From assembly GCA_030765605.1 (NCBI GenBank), contig JAVCCG010000100.1:1-8773 (forward strand): a stretch of DNA of 8,773 nt. The letters run 5' to 3'. This document shows, piece by piece, positions 1 through 6,281 of the stretch (its first letter is position 1; each line of letters opens with the position of its first letter). The notes beneath the pieces were generated by a model. It was not told where the DNA came from and made no database searches. It was given only the letters and a program-made list of their open reading frames with translations. This stretch comes from Candidatus Alcyoniella australis. Lineage in GTDB: Bacteria > Lernaellota > Lernaellaia > JAVCCG01 > Alcyoniellaceae. A program made the translations under genes and the position numbers.

Positions 1-774
1 ATTGCTGACAAACAGATTGTTGTTGCTGTTGACAAAATGGCTACCGTCCTTGTATCCCAAATCAAGCGTGTTGTTTTGAATGGTATTGTTATTGGAGGAG
101 TCCAACCAGATAGCGTTACAGCCCTTGTCATTTTCTGAAAAAATGCTGTTGTTGGAAATCAGATTTCCGCTTCCACCGAAGAGCACAATACTTGATTCAA
201 TAATGCCGTCTCGCTTATTAACTATTTGATTATCAGTGATTGAGCAACCCATGCAATCACGTAAAATAATTCCGTTGTTGAAAGTTCCCTCGAAATATGA
301 ATTCACGATTGACAAATTGCTGCTCGCTTTATTCTCCATTCCCAGATCAATATATGAATATATTATGTTTTCAACTCGAACATTCTCAATAATTACATTG
401 TCCAGTTTATTCCTGCTGTAGATACCAACGCCGAAATCCTCGATGGTAAGACCGGATAGTGATATGTTCGATACCGCTGCCTCCTCTTCATTCTTTTCGA
501 TGCCAATGGCGCAACGATCTTTTTTACTGTCGCCTACCAGCGTAACCCTATCGCCGGATATGTGTATATCCGAGTTTTCAATGACGATCGAACAATTGTC
601 TCCATTACCTATTTCATATCTTCCTGGGCAAAATATCATGCTTCGATTAACGATCATTCCGGCGAAAGGCGTGGAGCATGCTCTAATATCTAGCGGCAAT
701 CCATAAAATATTATCAATAGAAGAATAAGAGTTGTTGAAAACCCAAGGAAAAATATTTTCAAGTTTCTCTTCAT
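1..774 (-). CDS. Right-handed beta-helix (NosD-like) exported protein, N-terminal part, C-terminus outside the window
   Basis: The frame is open from an ATG at 774 to the window edge (258 codons, no stop), so the gene is partial. A hydrophobic segment at residues ~5-25 after MKRN suggests a signal peptide or anchor. From ~residue 48 there is a CPGRY segment, then successive short strands rich in Asn, Ile, Ser and Gly (ISLSGLTIEDFGVGIYS, VIIENVRVENII, ITDNQIVNKRDGI, NLISNNSIFSEN, NNNTIQNNTLD). These are the repeating coils of parallel beta-helix/NosD-type proteins. Such folds occur in polysaccharide lyases, surface adhesins and the NosD copper-insertion protein; the substrate here cannot be told. 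An AGGTG ribosome site lies 4 nt before the ATG. Base composition is much more AT-rich than every other gene here, suggesting different ancestry. The fold is fairly sure, the function unknown. Confidence 0.82.
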   Translation of the reverse strand, partial: MKRNLKIFFLGFSTTLILLLIIFYGLPLDIRACSTPFAGMIVNRSMIFCPGRYEIGNGDNCSIVIENSDIHISGDRVTLVGDSKKDRCAIGIEKNEEEAAVSNISLSGLTIEDFGVGIYSRNKLDNVIIENVRVENIIYSYIDLGMENKASSNLSIVNSYFEGTFNNGIILRDCMGCSITDNQIVNKRDGIIESSIVLFGGSGNLISNNSIFSENDKGCNAIWLDSSNNNTIQNNTLDLGYKDGSHFVNSNNNLFVSN

Positions 775-1125
775 ATTTCACCTACAATCCAAACTCCATT
801 AAAACCATTTCACCTGTCCCTCGCCAAAACTCGTCCGTCAATGAAATCAATAATTTGCGAGACTATCTGAAGTAGCCTATTTTAGCAAGATGAAATGTTT
901 ATATGAATAATCTACTCGCAATCTGCGGCATTCGAAACATGTTGATCCCGAATCCGCCCTGGCGATGTGGTTTTTTAGGGTCCCGCCAACTTCAGGCCAT
1001 TTGTAAGCACACATGGCTATTTTCGGCTTATAATGTTTAAGATTCACACGGACAAAACGATATGAAGAAGATTAACTTAAATAAAACGCGGCGTTAAGTT
1101 CGAGCACGACCCGTGTGTCGCCCTG
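775..1125. other. AT-rich intergenic region with the comM break at its high end
   Basis: I find no gene of credible length on either strand. The minus strand holds the ribosome site of the beta-helix gene, a 9-codon open frame (808-782) with its own AGGTGAAATG start context, and a weak promoter-like pair (TTGCTA, 17 nt, TAGTCT, about 887-859). A perfect TATAAT at 1029-1034 on the plus strand has no matching -35 element. From about 1088 the DNA turns GC-rich and runs into the truncated ATPase gene. Confidence 0.5.
1074..1100. repeat. Short inverted repeat at the composition boundary
   Basis: AACTTAA (1074-1080) and TTAAGTT (1094-1100) are perfect 7-bp complementary arms around a 13-nt GC-containing loop. 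The hairpin sits where AT-rich DNA meets the GC-rich comM side. It could be part of an element end or a weak bidirectional transcription stop, but neither arm carries a classical T-tract. Seven-base arms can arise by chance in AT-rich DNA. Confidence 0.35.
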
Positions 1126-2199
1126 TCACGGTGGGGTTGTGGGGCAGGGGTTCATCGCGGCGACGAGCATGAACTTGGCCGGGAAGGTCACGGTCATCTG
1201 CGCGCGGGCGATGGTCACCCGGCCGTCCTCCATCGGCTGGCGCATCACCTCCAGCGCGTTCTTGTGAAACTCCGGCAGCTCGTCGAGAAACAGCACACCG
1301 TTGTGCGCCAGTGAAATCTGGCCCGGACGCGGGATCGCGCTGCCGCCGACCAGGCCGACGTCGGAAATCGTGTGGTGCGGCGAGCGGAACGGGCGGCGCA
1401 CGACCAGCGATTTGTCGGGGCTCAGTTCGCCGGCCACCGAGTAGATCTTGGTGGTCTCCAGCGCCTCCTCGATCTCGAGGTCGGGCAGGATCGAGGGCAG
1501 CCGCCGCGCGAGCATGGTCTTGCCCGAGCCCGGCGGGCCGATCATCAGCACGTTGTGGCCGCCGGACGCCGCGATCTCGAGGGCGCGCTTGGCATGTGCC
1601 TGGCCGCGTACGTCGGAGAAATCGTCGGGATAGAGGTAATCGCGGCCGAACACGCACTCAAGGTCGACCACCGCCTCGGGAAGCTGTTTGCGATCGGAGA
1701 AGAACTCGACTACGTCGGACAGTACGCGCACCGGGTAGACCGGGAACCCCTGGACCACCGAGGCCTCGGCCGCGTTCTCGGCGGGTACGATGATCCCGCG
1801 CAGGCCCAGGCTCTGGGCCTTGAGCGTGGCGGGCAGCGCGCCGCGCACGCCCTTGACCCGGCCGTCGAGGCTCAGCTCGCCCAGCAGCATGAAGCGGCTG
1901 AGACAATCGACCGGGATCACCCGCGCCGACGCCAGAATGCCAACGGCGATCGGCAGGTCGTAGGCCGCACCCTCCTTGCGCACGTCGGCCGGGGCGAGGT
2001 TGATGGTGATCTTGCGGCTGGGCACGCTGTAGCCCTGGTTGCGCAGGGCGGAGCGCACTCGGTCGCGGCTCTCCTTGACCGCGCCGTCGGGCATGCCGAC
2101 TACGTTGATGCCCGGCAGGCCCAGCGAGGCGTCGACCTCGACCTCGATTTCGATGGCGTCGATACCCAGAACAGCCGCGGAAATGGCAGTGGCAAGCAT
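1126..2199 (-). CDS. comM: YifB/ComM-type Mg-chelatase-like AAA+ ATPase, 3'-truncated
   Basis: ComM/YifB proteins are hexameric AAA+ ATPases of about 500 residues; ComM acts as a branch-migration helicase in natural transformation. The ATG at 2199 is chosen because family members begin with an MLA...LLGIDA segment and AGGAGA lies 10 nt upstream; the in-frame TTG at 2244 falls inside a promoter-like element. Visible in the 357-residue product: the N-terminal ChlI-like domain ([31 protein letters not shown] ~107-115), DVRGQ (196-200), Walker A GPPGSGKT (221-228), RSPHHT (272-277), Walker B GVLFLDE (301-307) and AAMNPCP (347-353). Family members continue with CGYxGD-like sequence and a C-terminal Mg-chelatase domain. 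Here the frame gives TTPP and stops, and no other frame restores the family sequence. Sensor and lid regions are therefore missing, and the product is probably inactive. Family assignment is very sure. Confidence 0.9.
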   Translation of the reverse strand: MLATAISAAVLGIDAIEIEVEVDASLGLPGINVVGMPDGAVKESRDRVRSALRNQGYSVPSRKITINLAPADVRKEGAAYDLPIAVGILASARVIPVDCLSRFMLLGELSLDGRVKGVRGALPATLKAQSLGLRGIIVPAENAAEASVVQGFPVYPVRVLSDVVEFFSDRKQLPEAVVDLECVFGRDYLYPDDFSDVRGQAHAKRALEIAASGGHNVLMIGPPGSGKTMLARRLPSILPDLEIEEALETTKIYSVAGELSPDKSLVVRRPFRSPHHTISDVGLVGGSAIPRPGQISLAHNGVLFLDELPEFHKNALEVMRQPMEDGRVTIARAQMTVTFPAKFMLVAAMNPCPTTPP

Positions 2200-2209
2200 T
2201 GTAGACACG

Positions 2210-2215
2210 TCTCCT
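2210..2215 (-). promoter_or_regulatory. Ribosome binding site deciding the comM start
   Basis: AGGAGA (minus strand) lies 10 nt before the ATG at 2199. No comparable site precedes the upstream in-frame TTG at 2244. It supports the shorter start, which also matches the family's N-terminus. Confidence 0.6.
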
Positions 2216-2228
2216 GGGCACTTACATA

Positions 2229-2244
2229 GCAGGAGGCGTGCCAA
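2229..2244 (-). promoter_or_regulatory. Candidate sigma-54 (-24/-12) promoter of comM
   Basis: On the minus strand TTGGCACG is followed by CCTC and CTGC, giving the invariant GG-N10-GC spacing of RpoN promoters, with one mismatch to the TTGC half. Transcription would begin near 2217, leaving a leader of about 18 nt that contains the AGGAGA site and the ATG at 2199. The match is seen directly; its use as a promoter is inference, since a 16-base match can occur by chance in GC-rich DNA and no enhancer-binding site was identified. Confidence 0.4.
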
Positions 2245-2311
2245 GGGCGATGGTTACTGCCAACAGGATGGAATGTCTACATTATTCAGTCTTGGGCGAA
2301 ATCGGGCCTCG

Positions 2312-2354
2312 CCGGATTCCGACCGAAAACCGCATCGTAGCGTCCGGAATCCGG
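2312..2354. repeat. Inverted repeat directly 3' of the DUF3795 gene
   Basis: CCGGATTCCG (2312-2321) and CGGAATCCGG (2345-2354) are perfect 10-bp complementary arms around a 23-nt loop, starting one base after the DUF3795 stop codon. In the minus-strand transcript this forms a stem at the end of the operon and may act in termination or 3'-end protection. It has no following U-tract, so it is not a classical intrinsic terminator. Confidence 0.45.
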
Positions 2355-2355
2355 G

Positions 2356-2805
2356 CTACTTCAAGTCCACCGCTTGTTTGCAGTTGCGGCAGCGCTGGGC
2401 GCCGCGGAACAGGGCTGCGCCGCATTGGGGGCAGGAATAGCGGGCAATCTCGGCAGCTACCCAGGCCTCGGTCCCCAGCTCGCGCCGTTGGGGAACCGAG
2501 CGCAGCATCACCTTTCTGCCCTCCTCGATCGGGAAATTCTCAATGTGTTCGCAGGGGAACTCGTCGCACTGATGGCAGCCCTCGATTTCGCGTTGCGCAG
2601 CGCAGGCTTTGATCTTGCAGACTTGGCAGAACTCGCACACATCGTCGGACAGGCATCCTTCACAGTGAATCTGCTCGGGCTTGAGGCCGTAGAGATCAGC
2701 TAGAACCTGCTTGAACTTCTCGTTGCGGTCGCGATGGGCGATCATGATCGAGCACACTCCGCAATACAGTCCGCAGGGCGCCAGCAGTTGGCGATTGATC
2801 TCCAT
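2356..2805 (-). CDS. DUF3795 family cysteine-rich protein with C-terminal zinc ribbon
   Basis: The 149-residue product opens with LLAPCGLYCGVCSI, the hallmark of DUF3795, a family of uncharacterised small Cys-rich proteins common in anaerobic bacteria and archaea. Sixteen cysteines are present: C11, C15 and C18; a cluster at 48, 51, 57, 60, 63 and 68; C77, C80 and C85; then a separate CPQCG...CRNC ribbon (125, 128, 139, 142). The pattern implies metal binding (Zn or Fe-S), and there is no signal peptide, so it should be cytoplasmic. The ATG at 2805 is 3 nt past the stop of the upstream membrane/propeller gene, and its GGAGG site lies within that gene's last codons, so translation is probably coupled. 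It appears to be the last gene of the operon. No reaction can be assigned. The family call is strong; metal binding is inference. Confidence 0.88.
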   Translation of the reverse strand: MEINRQLLAPCGLYCGVCSIMIAHRDRNEKFKQVLADLYGLKPEQIHCEGCLSDDVCEFCQVCKIKACAAQREIEGCHQCDEFPCEHIENFPIEEGRKVMLRSVPQRRELGTEAWVAAEIARYSCPQCGAALFRGAQRCRNCKQAVDLK

Positions 2806-2808
2806 TTC

Positions 2809-4491
2809 TTATTCCTCCAGGTACCAGGGTGGGCCTTCACATTGGCCGTCAAAGATGTATTGGGCCGAGCTGATTGGTAGATTGGACATCATCAGCCGCC
2901 GTCCATAACGGCTTGCGCTAAATACCGCCGCCAGTCGAAACAAAGCATAGAAAGGGTCCGCCCGTTTAAATGTCGCGCCTAAAGTATCGACCTCGATTGA
3001 TGCGGGATCAAGCTTGTACAGCCCGTGAAATCCCGTTGTGAAATAGATCCGGTCGTTCCGCGCATCGAGCGTGAGCCAGCGCACCCAGGGCGGGACGTTG
3101 AGGCGGGCGATCAGGGCCAGGTTCTCCAGATCGCGCACCTCCATCAACGGAGACAGGCCGAAGACGAGCAACCGGTCTCGCGCCGGGTCGATCAGCAGCG
3201 CGCGTGCTCCAGGCATGGCCTGGATCTCGGCGATCGGCTCGAAGCGTTCCAGGTCGAGCACCAGCACCCTGGCCAGGTAGGGCTGGGAGATAAACAGCCG
3301 GTCCCGCTTGCTGTCCAGCGCCAGCTTTTCCGACCAGCTGCCCAGCACCAGGCTGCGCGTGACCTCGAGCGACTCGAGGTTCAGCGCGACGAGCTCGCCG
3401 TTGATCGTGGAATAGAGCAGCTCGTCGCGACTCGGATCAAAGGCCAGGTCGCCCGGCGGACCGCTTATATATGCGCGCACCGCACGGCCCGAATCGCAAA
3501 AGACCCGCAGTCCGTCCACGCACACTGAGCACAAAAGGCCCCTTTGCTTCTGCCAATAAGTACGGCACAGCCCGCCGCTGCGATCGGGTCCCTCGGTGAA
3601 CGGGATCGTCGCCAAGCCGCGCATCTGGTCCAGGTTGCCAATCAGCATGCGCTGCCGGAAACCATCGGCATAGATTATTTTGCGTTGCGATCCCGCGATG
3701 GCCACGGCCTGCACTTCCCCGAGAGCATCATCGAGCTTCAACTTGCCCAGCAGCGAACCATCGTGCTCGGCGATTTTTAAAATCGCGTTATTGTTTGAGT
3801 CGACCACCAACAGGTCGCCGTCCAACGGATCGACCGTTGTTTGATAGAAGAAGCCTGGTAAAAGAAGATTTGCGGAATGATCATACCGGCCGATGCTGTT
3901 TGCCGGCAACGGATCCCACAGCCACGGAAACAGGCAACAGCCGGCCAGCAGTGCCAGAAGATAGGCGCGCATTATGGCCGTGAGCCAGCGGGGGACCGTA
4001 GTGTCGCGGGAGATCAAGATCCAGGTTGGCAGCGGAAACAACAGATCCGCCAAGGGAGGTGAGCAGCGCAACAGCCGCTCCAGCCTGCGTTGCGGCCGGC
4101 CGACCCAAATCCACCCCGCGCCGGCAAGGTTGAGCGCGATGCAGATTCCCGACGCAGCCGACCACGGTTGGATCCCCACATAGCGATAGACGAACAGCGG
4201 AGCGCAGGCCAGAGCTGCGCCCAGTAGCGGAGCCAGCGCCAGACACGCCGCTCCGAGAAGTGGCGTCTGACGCCGCGTGCTCGGTGCGAGGAGCACCAGC
4301 AGGCAGACCGGGAGCATGGCGTAAAACAACAGGCGGAACAGCTCCACCTGGCAGACGATATCGAGCATCGCCTCATAGCTTTGCACCCTGGACAGCGCCG
4401 CCTGGACGAACAGCAGCATGATGATCAAGGCTGCGATCGATCGGACTGACCAGCGAATTGCGCTTGACGCGTACGAAGGCTGTTTAGCCAT
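2809..4491 (-). CDS. Membrane protein with C-terminal beta-propeller, paralogue A
   Basis: I do not recognise a named family. The N-terminal third (560 residues in all) has about six hydrophobic segments: ~15-34, 50-70, 77-100, 106-130, 147-161 and 172-193. From ~210 to ~505 come repeating propeller-like strands (GDLLVVDS, KLALDSKRDRLFIS, RVLVLDLERFEPI, LLIDPARDRLLVFG), as in YVTN/NHL-type propellers. It aligns along its whole length with the gene upstream: MLDIVCQ, CRTYW (309-313), GPPGDL, GLSPLMEVRDLE, DPFYALF and a C-terminal FDGQCEGPPW. Cysteines 309, 324, 332 and 551 are shared. The ATG at 4491 is chosen because it forms a TGATG overlap with the upstream stop; a TTG 45 nt earlier would give a 46-nt overlap and is less likely. 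A role in envelope sensing or protein binding is conceivable, but nothing shows it. Confidence 0.82.
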   Translation of the reverse strand: MAKQPSYASSAIRWSVRSIAALIIMLLFVQAALSRVQSYEAMLDIVCQVELFRLLFYAMLPVCLLVLLAPSTRRQTPLLGAACLALAPLLGAALACAPLFVYRYVGIQPWSAASGICIALNLAGAGWIWVGRPQRRLERLLRCSPPLADLLFPLPTWILISRDTTVPRWLTAIMRAYLLALLAGCCLFPWLWDPLPANSIGRYDHSANLLLPGFFYQTTVDPLDGDLLVVDSNNNAILKIAEHDGSLLGKLKLDDALGEVQAVAIAGSQRKIIYADGFRQRMLIGNLDQMRGLATIPFTEGPDRSGGLCRTYWQKQRGLLCSVCVDGLRVFCDSGRAVRAYISGPPGDLAFDPSRDELLYSTINGELVALNLESLEVTRSLVLGSWSEKLALDSKRDRLFISQPYLARVLVLDLERFEPIAEIQAMPGARALLIDPARDRLLVFGLSPLMEVRDLENLALIARLNVPPWVRWLTLDARNDRIYFTTGFHGLYKLDPASIEVDTLGATFKRADPFYALFRLAAVFSASRYGRRLMMSNLPISSAQYIFDGQCEGPPWYLEE

Positions 4492-6224
4492 CAATTGTTG
4501 CTGCCGGATGCGGGGCTGGTTGTACCCTGGGTCCAATCCCCCGATCCGCAGGGCTGGCCGCCGAAGCTTTCAGCGGGCTGCATCGCTTGGCTCTTACCTC
4601 CCAGCGGCATTTCCAAGGCGCGCAGGATCGGCAGGTTGAGCCGAGCTGTCAGCAGGTAGAATGGGTCCAGACGCTGGAGGAGCCGGGCGCCACTGGAGAT
4701 CTGCCCCAGTTGCTTTAAATCAAGCTCCCAGAGGCCATGGGTTTTGGATGTCAGATAGGCCACATCGCGCTGCTCGTCGAACTCGATCCAACGACCGTAG
4801 GGCGGCGCCTTGATCCGCCTGATCAGCGAGAGATCTTGAAGCGAGCGGACCTCGATCAGCGGCGACAGGCCGGCCAACAGCAGCCATCCGTGATGCGGCT
4901 CAATCGCTACCAGCCGCACGCCGGGAAAGGCATAGAGCCATCTGATGGGCGTGAAGCTCTCGATGTCCAGCACCAGTACGCTGGAGAGCATCGGATAGGC
5001 CACGAACAGCCTGCCACTCCGGCTGTCCAGGGCCATGCGCTCGGGCGCAGCGCTGCCCCGGTTGAACTCGCGCAACGGGTGAAGGTCCGCGGGGGAGAGC
5101 GCCATCAGGGCTCTGTTCCACGCGGCTGTGTAAAACTCGCGGCGCTCGCTGTCGTAGAGCATATCGCCGGGCAGGCCCATGTATTGGGCCACCGGCCGTC
5201 GGCCGTCGGGGCACATCAGCAACAGGCCGCCCTCGCAGTTGGCATAGAGCAGATGGTCTTGCGCATGCCAATAGGTGCGGCAGGCGTCCATGTTCTGCGA
5301 AGACTCGACGCTCGCCGGATCTAAACCGCTGAAGGCGATCCGCCGACGCAGCTTCAGCGTGTCCGCGTCCAGTACCTGGGTTTGCATCCCCCCCGGATCA
5401 ACGAGGACGAGGCTCCGCGATTCCTGGTCCAGCGCCAGCGCGCGTATCGGTGCGACAATGTCGAGTGCGACCCGCTCGCGGCGCGAGCCGTCCAGAGGGT
5501 CGATGCGCTGGATCACTTGCAAGCTGCGGTCCACGACCAGCAGGTCGCGGCGTTGCGGATCGAGCAGAAACTGGTAATACCTGCCGCAGTCGAGCAGGCG
5601 CAACGGCGCGCTGAACTGCAACGGACTGGCGAAGTCCAGCGGATTTACCAGCCAGGGAAGCAACGGCGCCAACGCCAGTAGCACGGCGGGCAGAATGCGC
5701 GCTACGCTCAACGTCCGTCTGCCTCGCGTCTCACGGTAGATATAGGCGGACCAGACCAGGGCCGGGAAAAACAGGTCGCTCAGCGGCAGGCACGCGCGCA
5801 TCCACTTCCTGCTCCTGGGACCCCACTTTTCACCCAGGTGGAACCAACCCAGCCCGGTGAGGTTCACGGCGATCCAGACGGCGATGCCGATCTTCAGGCC
5901 ACCAATGTGGAGATCGGGACGGGTCGTTAGCGGAGCGATGCAGGTCAGCATGCCGGCCAAGGGCCCGGCGACCAGATAGACGGCCATTAGCGCAGCCCGC
6001 GGCCTGCTGCCCTCGATCCGTGACGGAAATAGCGTCACCAGCAGCAGCGTGGGAAAGGACGCATAGAACAGCGCGTGGAAGATGTCGATCTGACAGACCA
6101 GGTTGAGCATCAGATCGTTGTTGATAATCCAACGGCAGGTGTTGATCAGCTGCCAGAGCAGGAACGCCAGGACCAGACTCGCGCGTAGCGGATATATAAA
6201 TCCCTTTAGCACCGGGCTATACAC
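4491..6224 (-). CDS. Membrane protein with C-terminal beta-propeller, paralogue B
   Basis: This 577-residue protein is the tandem paralogue of the next gene. Hydrophobic segments lie at ~15-29, 47-67, 77-98, 110-129, 145-163 and 176-193. A propeller-like region runs from ~213 to ~510 (RDLLVVDRS, RMALDSRSGRLFVAY, SVLVLDIESFTPI, GLSPLIEVRSLQDLSLI). Landmarks shared with paralogue A are MLNLVCQID (39-47), CRTYW (315-319), C330, C338, GLPGDMLYD, LDPFYLL and a C-terminal FGGQPCGSGDW (554-564). After this the tail is Gly/Ser/Thr-rich. The start is taken as the GTG at 6224, because it gives the same lead length before the conserved MLNLVCQ as paralogue A. No good ribosome site is visible there, so the exact start is uncertain. 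It lies 57 nt after the carboxypeptidase stop and overlaps paralogue A by TGATG. Function unknown. Confidence 0.8.
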   Translation of the reverse strand: MYSPVLKGFIYPLRASLVLAFLLWQLINTCRWIINNDLMLNLVCQIDIFHALFYASFPTLLLVTLFPSRIEGSRPRAALMAVYLVAGPLAGMLTCIAPLTTRPDLHIGGLKIGIAVWIAVNLTGLGWFHLGEKWGPRSRKWMRACLPLSDLFFPALVWSAYIYRETRGRRTLSVARILPAVLLALAPLLPWLVNPLDFASPLQFSAPLRLLDCGRYYQFLLDPQRRDLLVVDRSLQVIQRIDPLDGSRRERVALDIVAPIRALALDQESRSLVLVDPGGMQTQVLDADTLKLRRRIAFSGLDPASVESSQNMDACRTYWHAQDHLLYANCEGGLLLMCPDGRRPVAQYMGLPGDMLYDSERREFYTAAWNRALMALSPADLHPLREFNRGSAAPERMALDSRSGRLFVAYPMLSSVLVLDIESFTPIRWLYAFPGVRLVAIEPHHGWLLLAGLSPLIEVRSLQDLSLIRRIKAPPYGRWIEFDEQRDVAYLTSKTHGLWELDLKQLGQISSGARLLQRLDPFYLLTARLNLPILRALEMPLGGKSQAMQPAESFGGQPCGSGDWTQGTTSPASGSNN

Positions 6225-6281
6225 CGACGACAGACGACTTGCTAGCCCCGGCGGAGGGTTCCGGAATTATCCGAGTGTTGC

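Noticed and set aside
1062-1097. 11-residue plus-strand frame (MKKINLNKTRR) downstream of a TATAAT
   Set aside because: No ribosome site and no -35 at a proper distance. It is too short to support, though it could be the remnant start of a gene cut at the junction.
1071-1100. Possible integron attC core (GTTAAGT at 1093-1099)
   Set aside because: It fits GTTRRRY, but no convincing partner RYYYAAC arm or folded attC structure lies within a plausible distance, and no integrase or cassette is seen.
1097-1140. Intein or group II intron interrupting comM
   Set aside because: The residue after the break is Thr from ACA with no intein N-terminal block, the frame stops after four residues, and no GTGCG-type intron start is present.
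1372-2229. Long open frames on the plus strand opposite comM, and similar ones opposite the other GC-rich genes
   Set aside because: They mirror real minus-strand genes, have compositionally biased products without recognisable domains, and lack ribosome sites. GC-rich codon use keeps the antisense frames open.
2200-2244. Upstream TTG start for comM adding 15 residues
   Set aside because: The extra residues do not match the family N-terminus, and the TTG is part of a promoter-like element. ATG at 2199 has AGGAGA.
4492-4536. TTG start for paralogue A adding 15 residues
   Set aside because: It would overlap the upstream gene by 46 nt, while the ATG at 4491 forms a TGATG coupling overlap.
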